Counted from the stretch's first letter, positions 1-4,973 are shown. The stretch is DNA of 5,267 nucleotides from Myxococcota bacterium (GCA_022710245.1 JAKLHH010000639.1:1-5267); one strand, 5' to 3'. Program-made: numbers and translations. Notes: generated by a model from the letters alone, not told the origin.

Positions 1-1
1 G

Positions 2-1012
2 CCGGTCGTCTGGGCGGGCGACCAGCAGACGGAGCACGGCGGGCTCGACGGCATGGCGAGCGTGCTCCCGATCCTGATGAACCTGGGCATGAGCGGCGTG
101 CCCATCGTCACGCACGACGTCGGCGGCTACTCGACCTTCGGCCAGGGCGTGCAGCCCACCACCCGCGAGCTCTTCTTCCGCTGGACCGAGCTCGGCGCGC
201 TCTCGCCCATCCTGCGCACGCACCATGGCGCGCTGGCGAGCAAGAACTGGCGCTGGGACCACGACGCCGAGACGATCGCGCACTTCCGTCGCTACGCGCG
301 GCTGCACATGGCGCTCGCGCCCTACCGCGCCGCGCTGGTCGCCGAGGCCGTGCGCCGCGGCCTGCCCGTCGCGCGGCACCTCGCGCTCCACTACCCGGGG
401 GACCGGCGCGCCTGCCGCACCGCCGACCAGTTCCTCCTCGGGCCCAGCCTCCTCGTCGCGCCCGTGCTCGAGGCGGGCGCGACCCGGCGCACCGTCTACC
501 TGCCGCCCGGGCGCTGGTACAGCTGGGCGAGCGGCGAGGCGCTCGAGGGCGGCCGCGAGCACGAGGTCGCCGCGCCGCTCGAGGAGCTGCCGCTCTTCGC
601 GCCGGCGGGCGCCATCGTCCCGCTGCTCCTGGCCGAAGTCGACACGCTGGCCCGGGCCAGCGACCCGGCGGTGCGCGATCTCGACGACGCCGAGGCGGGC
701 GGCCTCGAGCTGCGGGTCTTCCTCGGCGCGGCGGGCGCGCTCACCCTGGCGGACGGCACGCGGCTCGAGCTCGAGCACGAGACCGCGCTGGCCCGGTCGC
801 CGACCCTCCGCGTGGACGGGAGCGAGGTCCCCGCCTGTGGCCCGACGCCAGCCGCGGTCTGCGTGGCCGCGGACGGCGACGGGCTCGCGCTGCGCGTCGC
901 CTCCAGCCCCGGGCTCGTGCTCGAGGGCCGCACCGGCAGCGCCCGCGCGTTCCGGGTCCTGGTCAGCGACGCGCCGCGCGCGCGGCCGTACGTGGTCAGG
1001 CTGCGCTGGTAA
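2..1012 (+). CDS. Glycoside hydrolase family 31 enzyme, C-terminal part (5' end outside window)
   Basis: This is the C-terminal 336 residues of a GH31 retaining alpha-glycosidase; the frame is open from the window edge. The first residues read PVVWAGDQQTEHGG, where the Asp of the GDQ motif (codon 20-22) is at the position of the family's catalytic acid/base. It is followed by GVPIVTHDVGGYST and by RWTELGALSPILRTHHG, the usual GH31 substrate-pocket segments at the end of the barrel. Then come DQFLLGPSLLVAPVL, a Leu-Pro-Pro-Gly-Arg-Trp-Tyr motif and LPLFAPAGAIVPLL, typical of the proximal beta-sandwich, and about 125 residues of a distal beta domain. The GDQ...GGY spacing and the RTHHG segment resemble the YihQ (sulfoquinovosidase)-like branch more than classical alpha-glucosidases. 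The nucleophile and the residues that would settle the substrate lie upstream, so specificity is open. An internal ATG at 53 is not the start, because homology continues before it. The next gene starts 83 bases downstream. Confidence 0.93.
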   Translation, partial: PVVWAGDQQTEHGGLDGMASVLPILMNLGMSGVPIVTHDVGGYSTFGQGVQPTTRELFFRWTELGALSPILRTHHGALASKNWRWDHDAETIAHFRRYARLHMALAPYRAALVAEAVRRGLPVARHLALHYPGDRRACRTADQFLLGPSLLVAPVLEAGATRRTVYLPPGRWYSWASGEALEGGREHEVAAPLEELPLFAPAGAIVPLLLAEVDTLARASDPAVRDLDDAEAGGLELRVFLGAAGALTLADGTRLELEHETALARSPTLRVDGSEVPACGPTPAAVCVAADGDGLALRVASSPGLVLEGRTGSARAFRVLVSDAPRARPYVVRLRW

Positions 1013-1040
1013 GCGGAGACCTGGGAGTGCTTGAATGATG

Positions 1041-1073
1041 CTGGAATGAAGCTCGCCTGGAATGAAGCTTGCT
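1041..1073 (+). promoter_or_regulatory. Sigma-54-like promoter element within a 13-bp direct repeat
   Basis: The 13-mer CTGGAATGAAGCT occurs at 1041-1053 and again at 1057-1069; a weaker third copy (TTGAATGATGCT) lies just upstream at 1031-1042. The second copy continues as TGGAATGAAGCTTGCT (1058-1073), which matches the sigma-54 consensus TGGCACGNNNNTTGCW at 10 of 12 defined positions with the required GG-to-GC spacing. The predicted transcription start near 1084 would fall just before the ribosome binding site of the lipoprotein gene at 1096. This is a pattern match only; the repeat could instead be an operator. Confidence 0.4.
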
Positions 1074-1084
1074 TCAGCGGTCAG

Positions 1085-1090
1085 AGGAGG
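1085..1090 (+). promoter_or_regulatory. Ribosome binding site that fixes the lipoprotein start at 1096
   Basis: A full AGGAGG lies five bases before the ATG at 1096. It supports this ATG as the true start of the lipoprotein reading frame, even though that frame stops after 47 codons. Confidence 0.8.
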
Positions 1091-1095
1091 CGCCC

Positions 1096-1239
1096 ATGCC
1101 GAAGCTCCTGCACACACCTGCTGACCGCGCGACAGCGAGAGCGGCTCGCTCGCTGGCGCTGCCACTCTGCGTCGCCGGCTTGCTCGCCGCCTGTGGCAAC
1201 GACACCGGGATCCCGCACCCCGATCCGCTCTGGACGTGA
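1096..1239 (+). CDS. Lipoprotein signal peptide and N-terminus (5' part of a frameshifted gene)
   Basis: A 47-residue frame begins at an ATG with a perfect AGGAGG. It encodes a basic stretch (Arg-rich, residues 11-18), a hydrophobic core LALPLCVAGLL and a lipobox LLAAC followed by GNDTG, a clear signal peptidase II signal. The frame ends at TGA 1237-1239, only about a dozen residues after the lipidated Cys. The GTG of the following frame overlaps this stop as GTGA. Because the next frame encodes a secreted-type body with no signal of its own, I infer one gene split by a one-base loss between about 1200 and 1236. Adding one C in the C run at 1218-1221 or at 1212-1214 joins both parts into a 219-residue lipoprotein. 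A real translationally coupled pair is possible but would leave the body in the cytoplasm. Confidence 0.7.
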   Translation: MPKLLHTPADRATARAARSLALPLCVAGLLAACGNDTGIPHPDPLWT

Positions 1240-1754
1240 CCCGCATGCGCTCGAGCGCGCTGATGCCGGACACGACGGGCACGGTGGCCGTGATCGGTCT
1301 GCCCGGCGCGGTCGGCGGCAAGGGGACCGTCACCATCGAGACGCTGGGCAAGACCTTCAGCGGCGCCTCGACGGAGTCAGGCAGCTTCACTCTCGACGTG
1401 ACGAGCCGCGCACACGAGCAGCTCGCCATCCGCTTCCAGGCCTCGGACCCGGCCTTCAAGCCGGTCGCCGAGACGAGCATCCGTGTCCCGAAGCCCCCGG
1501 GGCCGATTCCCGGCGTGCCGCCGATCACCGCGCTCGGCGGCGGCAAGGTCCGCATCCAGGGGCGCTCGGCCAACGTCACCGGCGTCGGCGCCCTCGTCTT
1601 CGCCGTCGACGAGCGCACCGGCGAGGTCGCCACCGGCGCCACCCAGACCGGCGGCGACTTCACCATCGAGCTCACCGCGGCGACCGGCGACACCCTCGAC
1701 GTCTACGACGACGCCGATCCGATCGGCGGGTCCTGGCCGCTGACCGCCCCCTGA
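1236..1754 (+). CDS. Lipoprotein body with two tandem beta-sandwich-like modules (3' part of a frameshifted gene)
   Basis: The 172-residue frame is rich in Thr, Gly and Val. It holds two modules that align with each other: residues about 14-70 (GTVTIETLGKTFSGASTESG then SFTLDV) and about 102-165 (GKVRIQGRSANVTGVGALV, GATQTGGDFTIELTA). Both show a G-x-V/I strand, a GA-T-x-G-G/S-F-T turn and strand, and an Asp near the end of the module. A Pro-rich linker (PKPPGPIPGVPP) separates them. The pattern resembles carboxypeptidase-regulatory-like or other Ig-like beta-sandwich folds of bacterial surface proteins; no catalytic motif is seen and the function is unknown. The GTG start at 1236 has no ribosome binding site of its own, and the in-frame reading just upstream (RSALDVTRM) continues smoothly, which supports a frameshift joining it to the lipobox-bearing frame at 1096. 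Confidence 0.7.
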   Translation: MTRMRSSALMPDTTGTVAVIGLPGAVGGKGTVTIETLGKTFSGASTESGSFTLDVTSRAHEQLAIRFQASDPAFKPVAETSIRVPKPPGPIPGVPPITALGGGKVRIQGRSANVTGVGALVFAVDERTGEVATGATQTGGDFTIELTAATGDTLDVYDDADPIGGSWPLTAP

Positions 1755-1842
1755 TCCCGCCGCCTTGCCTCCCGCTCCCGTCATCGAGCTGTCCCCGGGT
1801 GCCGGCACGTTCGCGCTGTAGCGCGCCCGTCGTGCTGGCTCA

Positions 1843-1866
1843 GCTTGTAGCGTTTCCGTTACAAGC
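1843..1866. repeat. Inverted repeat GCTTGTA-N10-TACAAGC, possible operator
   Basis: Two perfect 7-base arms lie 63 bases upstream of the sigma-54-like element that precedes the somatomedin-B-like lipoprotein gene. An activator of sigma-54 promoters would be expected to bind upstream at about this distance or farther, so an activator site is one reading. A chance palindrome or transcript hairpin is another. Confidence 0.35.
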
Positions 1867-1928
1867 GCCCTCCCCGAAGGCGCCGGCCCAACAACCTGGA
1901 TCCTGAAAGAAAAGTCTCGAGCGCGAAG

Positions 1929-1944
1929 TGGCCCGGCGCCTGCA
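1929..1944 (+). promoter_or_regulatory. Sigma-54-like -24/-12 promoter element
   Basis: TGGCCCGGCGCCTGCA matches the consensus TGGCACGNNNNTTGCW at 10 of 12 defined positions, with GG and GC correctly spaced and followed by AA. The predicted transcription start near 1955 gives a leader of about 57 bases before the ATG at 2012, with a good ribosome binding site, which is a sensible arrangement. The match is GC-rich in a GC-rich genome, so chance is possible. Confidence 0.4.
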
Positions 1945-1999
1945 AAGGCGACCTTCCGCGGACGCGATGAGCCGCAAACGACGCAGCGAACGCTTCACC

Positions 2000-2004
2000 G
2001 GAGG
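2000..2004 (+). promoter_or_regulatory. Ribosome binding site deciding the start at 2012
   Basis: GGAGG lies seven bases before ATG 2012. The in-frame alternatives upstream (ATG 1967 and GTG 1928) have no comparable site, so 2012 is preferred. Confidence 0.75.
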
Positions 2005-2011
2005 TTGGACC

Positions 2012-3043
2012 ATGTCCTCGAAGAACCTGACCCTGATCCTGAGCCTGAGCCTCACCACCCTGCTCCTCGCCGCCTGCGGCCAGGAGCCGGTCGACCCGAC
2101 CGGAGAGCAGCGAGGTGTCATCTCCGATAATGGCCCGCTGAAGGCGGACGGCGCCAACTCCTGCAAGGGCCTCTGCGGCAAGAAGGCGTCGACCGGCTGC
2201 TGGTGCGACGAGGCCTGCGCGCTGTGGGGCGACTGCTGTCCGGACAAGGGCGCGGTCTGCGGCGCGGCCGCCAAGACCTGCAGCGCGCTCAAGTGCGCCG
2301 CGGGCATGCACTGCGAGCTGAAGGGCATCAACGGCGGCAGCATCCCCGTCTGCATCAAGGACGCGACGCAGACCTGCGCGAACGTGAAGTGCGCCGCGGG
2401 CACGCACTGCGAGCTGAAGGGCATCAACGGCGGCAGCGTCCCCGTCTGCGTCAACGATCCGGTCATCACCTGCGCCAACCTCAAGTGCGCCTCGGGCTAC
2501 CACTGCGACGACACCGTGGTGAACGGCTCCGTCGTCGGCTGCGTGAAGGACGCGACCCAGACCTGCGCGGACCTCGGCGGCCACTGCCTGCCGCTCACCT
2601 ACCCGATGGGCCAGTGCGCGGCCGACGAGAAGGCGGACACCACGGCGGGGCTCTGCGGCGGCCCCGGCATCGTCGGCACCACCAACATCTGCTGCGTGAA
2701 GCAGCCGGTGCAGACCTGCGCGAACGTGAAGTGCTCGTCGGGCTACCACTGCGAGATGAAGGGCATCAACGGCGGCGCGATCCCGGTCTGCATCAAGGAC
2801 CAAGTGGCCCAGGACTGCACGACCTTCCAGTGCGCCTCGGGCTACCACTGCGAGATGAAGGGCATCAACGGCGGCGCGGTGCCGGTCTGCCTCAAGGACG
2901 CGCAGACCTGCGCGGACCTCGGCGGCACCTGCCTGCCGCTCACCTACCCGATGGGGCAGTGCAAGGCCGGCGAGCAGGCTGACACCACCGCGGGCCTCTG
3001 CAGCGGGATGCCGGGCCAGACCACGACCTGCTGCCACCTGTAG
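2012..3043 (+). CDS. Cys-rich lipoprotein with somatomedin-B-like domain and seven disulfide-rich repeats
   Basis: The 343-residue protein starts with a lipoprotein signal: MSSKNLTLILSLSL, then TTLLLAAC with the lipidated Cys at 22. After a short linker, residues 51-83 carry eight cysteines in the spacing C-x3-C-x7-C-x-C-x3-C-x5-CC-x6-C, including CWCDEAC and DCC, the signature of somatomedin B domains known mainly from animal extracellular proteins such as vitronectin. Residues 89-343 consist of two module types. The A module (31-33 residues, TCxxxKCxxGxHCEx-KGINGG-xxPVCxKD) occurs five times. The B module (45-51 residues, TCADLGGxCLPLTYPMGQC... AGLC...CC) occurs twice. The order is A-A-A-B-A-A-B. 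No enzyme motif is seen, so a binding or structural role at the outer membrane is inferred. The start has GGAGG seven bases upstream. An ATG at 1967 would add a basic 15-residue leader but lacks a ribosome binding site. It converges with the flavin reductase gene. Confidence 0.88.
   Translation: MSSKNLTLILSLSLTTLLLAACGQEPVDPTGEQRGVISDNGPLKADGANSCKGLCGKKASTGCWCDEACALWGDCCPDKGAVCGAAAKTCSALKCAAGMHCELKGINGGSIPVCIKDATQTCANVKCAAGTHCELKGINGGSVPVCVNDPVITCANLKCASGYHCDDTVVNGSVVGCVKDATQTCADLGGHCLPLTYPMGQCAADEKADTTAGLCGGPGIVGTTNICCVKQPVQTCANVKCSSGYHCEMKGINGGAIPVCIKDQVAQDCTTFQCASGYHCEMKGINGGAVPVCLKDAQTCADLGGTCLPLTYPMGQCKAGEQADTTAGLCSGMPGQTTTCCHL
2276..3040 (+). repeat. In-gene modular repeats, order A-A-A-B-A-A-B
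   Basis: A modules lie at 2276-2371, 2372-2467, 2468-2560, 2714-2812 and 2813-2905; B modules at 2561-2713 and 2906-3040. The bases encoding KGINGG are identical or nearly so in four A copies, and the third A copy has diverged there (DDTVVNG). The order fits one A plus two copies of an A-A-B block. Sequence conservation at the base level suggests recent duplication or gene conversion. Confidence 0.85.
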
Positions 3044-3053
3044 CCTGCCTGCA

Positions 3054-3063
3054 GCCTCGAGGC
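3054..3063. repeat. Palindrome GCCTCGAGGC after the lipoprotein stop
   Basis: A perfect 10-base palindrome begins 11 bases after the stop at 3043. It is short and has no T run, so it is only a weak terminator candidate. Confidence 0.25.
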
Positions 3064-3080
3064 GCCCCACCGCGCGCCGC

Positions 3081-3131
3081 CTCCCGTCCTTCTCCGTCCT
3101 CCTCCGTCCTCCCTCTCTGTCCTCCCTCTTC
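3081..3131. repeat. Polypyrimidine tandem repeat between convergent genes
   Basis: About 50 bases are nearly pure C and T on the plus strand. Single G residues at 3086, 3096 and 3106 mark a 10-base period (GTCCTYCTCC), followed by a degenerate copy of 13 bases beginning at 3106. It fills the gap between the stops of the lipoprotein gene and the flavin reductase gene. Such tracts can form triplex structures or act as slippage-prone repeats; no function is shown. Confidence 0.7.
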
Positions 3132-3140
3132 GCAGCGCAG

Positions 3141-3701
3141 CTACCCCGACGGACGCCGCCGCATCAGCGTGCGATCGCGCTCGCCGTCGCGCTGGCGCTT
3201 GAGCTGCAGCGCCGCCCCGACCTCCGGTGAGAGGAGCGCGGTCGCCTCGCGCCGATGGAGCGGCGGGCGGCCCGGGTCGAGGCGGTGCTCGCCGATGTCT
3301 GCCAGGTAAACGATGCGGTCGCCGCCGTCCATGAAGTCGACGATCACGCACTCGGCCCAGCCGCAGGTGCCGGGCAGCAGCGGGAGCCCGCTCGAGGTGC
3401 GCGTCAGCGCGAGGCCCGCGAGCTTGTCCACCTCGCGCGCGGTCTGCAGCCCGAAGCGCGGAATCAGGTCGTGCTGCCCCTCGGTGAGGAGGTTGAGCGC
3501 GAAGCGGCCGCTGGCGCGGATGAGGTCGTGGGTCGCGTTGAGGGGCGAGAGCACCGCGACGACCCGCTGCCGGTCAGGGACCAGCGTGCCGGGCATGATC
3601 CAGGTCGCGAGGTGGCCGCTCTCGCGGCCCTCGTGGCGCGCGGTGATGACGTAGACCTCGTGGTTCGCGAGGTCGAGGATGGTGGTCTGGGCGTTCGCCA
3701 T
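3141..3701 (-). CDS. Flavin reductase-like (FMN-binding split-barrel) protein
   Basis: The 186-residue protein fits the flavin reductase-like domain family (members such as HpaC-type reductases and flavoredoxins), which bind FMN and move electrons from NAD(P)H or a partner to flavin. The N-terminal part reads YVITARHEGRESGHLATWIM, then LVPDRQRVVAVLSPLNATHDLI and SGRFALNLL. These are the family's first strand, the flavin-contacting Gly-x-x-x-Thr/Ser region, and the strand and helix with an N-x-T turn. A middle GLPLLPGTCGWAECVIVDFM and DRIVYLADIGEH correspond to the later strands that commonly close the domain. The Arg-rich C-terminus (RQRDGERDRTLMRRRPSG) is probably disordered. No signal peptide, so cytoplasmic. 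The start ATG has only a weak AGG upstream. The upstream gene on the same strand ends 167 bases away, so an operon is unlikely but possible. The exact partner and substrate are unknown. Confidence 0.85.
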   Translation of the reverse strand: MANAQTTILDLANHEVYVITARHEGRESGHLATWIMPGTLVPDRQRVVAVLSPLNATHDLIRASGRFALNLLTEGQHDLIPRFGLQTAREVDKLAGLALTRTSSGLPLLPGTCGWAECVIVDFMDGGDRIVYLADIGEHRLDPGRPPLHRREATALLSPEVGAALQLKRQRDGERDRTLMRRRPSG

Positions 3702-3868
3702 GGACCTGACCCTCGCCGGGACCCACTTGATCTAGCAGACGCGGGCGGTGGATGCCCGTGGTCGACGCCAGAACTCCGCTCGTCGCGGCGGCCCGGGCGG
3801 GTGCCGCCCCGAGGTCATCGCGCGGGGCGCCTCGCGGCCTCGATCGCGTACCACGCGGGGGCTGCGCC
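3702..3868. other. Intergenic gap with a GC-rich hairpin after the surface-protein gene
   Basis: GGCGGC at 3787-3792 pairs with GCCGCC at 3803-3808 across a 10-base loop, about 60 bases past the stop of the minus-strand surface-protein gene. There is no T run, so a Rho-independent terminator is doubtful. A less GC-rich patch around CTTGATCTAG (3726-3735) could hold the flavin reductase promoter, but no clear -35/-10 pair was found. Confidence 0.3.
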
Positions 3869-4861
3869 TCAGCGTCTCCGCCGGAGCAGGGCGAGGGGCG
3901 CCAGCGCGACGAGGAGCGCGAGCAGGCCGCCGGCCGCGGGCAGTGGCGCCAGCGCGCAGCCGCCCTCGGCGGGCGAGCGCGAGGTCGCGCCCTGGCTCGT
4001 CGTCTTCAGCGCGCAGACCCACGAGCTGTCGACGGCCTGCAGGCACTCGGCCTGCTCCGGGCAGGGGTAGAGCTGGTTGCAGAGCTGGCTGCAGTACTTC
4101 CCGCCGCCGGCCTGGTCGCGGACGCAGCGCTTGCTCGCGCAGTCGCTCGAGGAGGCGCAGGGCGCGCCGAAGGCACCCGGCGTGAAGCCGCTGCCGTGGT
4201 CGGGCGCGGGGCCGCCGCCGTCGGGATCGGGGACGACGTCGACCTTCACGCTGACGGTCACGGTCGCGACGCCCCTGTTGTTCGCCGGGTCGTACGCGTC
4301 GGCCTCGAGCTGGTGTGTGCCCGGCGAGAGCGTCACCGGGAAGTCGTAGGGCGCGGCGGTCTTGCTGCTGAGGAGCGTCCCGTCGACCTTCAGCTCGACG
4401 CGGGTCACGCTGCGATCGTCGGTCGCCTGCACCACGATCGTGGTCGAGGCGGGCACCACCGCGCTCGCGGCCGGCGAGGAGATCACGACCTTGGGCGCCT
4501 GCGTGTCGCCGCCGCTCGTGTCCTTCTTCGGCGAGGGCGCGTCGGGCTTGGCCGGGGCCGAGTCGAGCTTGGGCGGCGCCCCGTCGAGCTTGGGCGGCGT
4601 CGCGTCGGGCTTCAGCGGCGGCCCCGCGTCGGGCAGGGTGTTGTTGTCGTTCTTGCGGCAGACGTTGTAGCCGAGGCTGCTGCTCGGCTTGCACTGATCC
4701 GGAGAGGGGCAGTCGCTCGCGCTCTTGCACTGCATCGAGCAGTACGCGCTCTGCCCCGAGAGGCTGAGCGCGCAGAGGCTCGAGCTGCACTCGCTGTGGT
4801 CGGTGCAGGGATCGCCGTACTTGCCAGACGCCGGAGGGACCCCTCCGTCACAGGAGCCGGG
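3869..4861 (-). CDS. MYXO-CTERM surface protein, body after the in-frame TGA (Cys-rich / Ig-like / Cys-rich)
   Basis: Numbering from ATG 4960 and counting the TGA as position 33, the 330-residue body contains four parts. A Cys-rich module at 49-102 (GDPCTDHSEC...CSMQCKSASDCP...C) comes first. A Pro/Lys/Asp heptad linker at 114-148 follows, with K-x-D every seven residues. Then an Ig-like domain at about 155-241 (APKVVISSPAASAVV, VTRVELKVDGTLL, GTHQLEADAYDPANN) and a second Cys-rich module at 265-316 matching the first. The end, from 333, is GGCALAPLPAAGG, a hydrophobic segment and RRRR, a MYXO-CTERM-like sorting tail expected to be cut by a myxosortase, with the protein anchored at the surface. 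No ATG, GTG or TTG occurs between 4861 and 4735. The first ATG (4735) would delete half of the first Cys-rich module and has no ribosome binding site. The real start is therefore the signal peptide ATG at 4960, in the same frame. No enzyme motif; adhesion or binding is inferred. Confidence 0.82.
   Translation of the reverse strand, partial: PGSCDGGVPPASGKYGDPCTDHSECSSSLCALSLSGQSAYCSMQCKSASDCPSPDQCKPSSSLGYNVCRKNDNNTLPDAGPPLKPDATPPKLDGAPPKLDSAPAKPDAPSPKKDTSGGDTQAPKVVISSPAASAVVPASTTIVVQATDDRSVTRVELKVDGTLLSSKTAAPYDFPVTLSPGTHQLEADAYDPANNRGVATVTVSVKVDVVPDPDGGGPAPDHGSGFTPGAFGAPCASSSDCASKRCVRDQAGGGKYCSQLCNQLYPCPEQAECLQAVDSSWVCALKTTSQGATSRSPAEGGCALAPLPAAGGLLALLVALAPLALLRRRR
4517..4621 (-). repeat. Five heptad repeats encoding a Pro/Lys/Asp linker
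   Basis: The units are PPLKPDA, TPPKLDG, APPKLDS, APAKPDA and PSPKKDT. Lys and Asp hold fixed places in each unit. Two neighbouring 21-base units at 4562-4582 and 4583-4603 are almost identical in DNA, which indicates tandem duplication. The segment likely forms an extended spacer between the first Cys-rich module and the Ig-like domain. Confidence 0.75.
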
Positions 4862-4960
4862 TCAGCCGGCTGCCCGTCCCTCGACGAGCACCAGAGTCAT
4901 CGGAGCGGTCGCGAGGGGCAGGACGAACAGGAGCGCGCGAGCGAGGGGGCGTGGCTTCAT
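4862..4960 (-). CDS. Signal peptide of the MYXO-CTERM surface protein, ended by in-frame TGA
   Basis: The 32-residue frame begins MKPRPLARALLFVLPLAT and continues APMTLVLVEGRAAG. It has a basic start, a hydrophobic core and small residues at the end, typical of a Sec signal peptide. It stops at TGA 4862-4864 and the same frame continues directly into the Cys-rich body, so a single substitution would restore a complete 363-residue exported protein. Replacing TGA with TGC or TGT would place Cys after AAG, which resembles a weak lipobox. GAGG lies only one base before the ATG, too close for a normal ribosome binding site, and a sigma-54-like element just upstream would make the message nearly leaderless. 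Whether the TGA is a sequence error, a nonsense mutation or recoded is not decidable here. Confidence 0.65.
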   Translation of the reverse strand: MKPRPLARALLFVLPLATAPMTLVLVEGRAAG

Positions 4961-4973
4961 ACCTCGGCAGGGG

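Larger units (their letters stand above)
1755..2011. other. Intergenic region with several short inverted repeats
   Basis: The 257-base gap between two lipoprotein genes holds a 10-bp palindrome GTGCCGGCAC (1799-1808), a hairpin CGCGC-TGTA-GCGCG (1812-1825), and an inverted repeat GCTTGTA / TACAAGC with a 10-base spacer (1843-1866). None is followed by a T run, so they are not convincing intrinsic terminators; the last has the shape of an operator. A less GC-rich patch lies at about 1898-1915. Confidence 0.45.

Noticed and set aside
225..1034. Long open frame overlapping the GH31 gene on the plus strand
   Set aside because: Its product is an Arg/Ser/Pro-rich shadow typical of out-of-frame GC-rich coding DNA, while the other frame shows clear GH31 motifs.
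1812..1825. Intrinsic terminator after the first lipoprotein gene
   Set aside because: The five-pair hairpin lies 57 bases past the stop and is followed by C/G-rich sequence rather than T residues.
1031..1906. 291-codon plus-strand frame across the first lipoprotein gene
   Set aside because: The product is His/Arg-rich low-complexity shadow; the lipobox frame and the beta-sandwich frame explain the region better.
1967..1969. ATG as an alternative start of the somatomedin-B-like lipoprotein
   Set aside because: No ribosome binding site precedes it, whereas ATG 2012 has GGAGG at seven bases and gives a standard lipoprotein signal peptide.
1859..3070. 403-codon minus-strand frame opposite the Cys-rich lipoprotein
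   Set aside because: Its repeated Val/Asp/Ala/Leu pattern is the complement of the A and B modules; the plus strand has the signal peptide, ribosome binding site and disulfide domains.
3255..4070. 271-codon plus-strand frame opposite the flavin reductase
   Set aside because: It spans the reverse complement of a recognisable flavin reductase and an intergenic gap, with no motif of its own.
4733..4735. ATG as the start of the MYXO-CTERM protein
   Set aside because: It cuts the first Cys-rich module in half, lacks a ribosome binding site and would leave the protein without a signal peptide.
3732..4790. 352-codon minus-strand frame overlapping the MYXO-CTERM gene
   Set aside because: Arg/Gln/Pro-rich shadow; the other frame holds Cys-rich modules, an Ig-like domain and the sorting tail.
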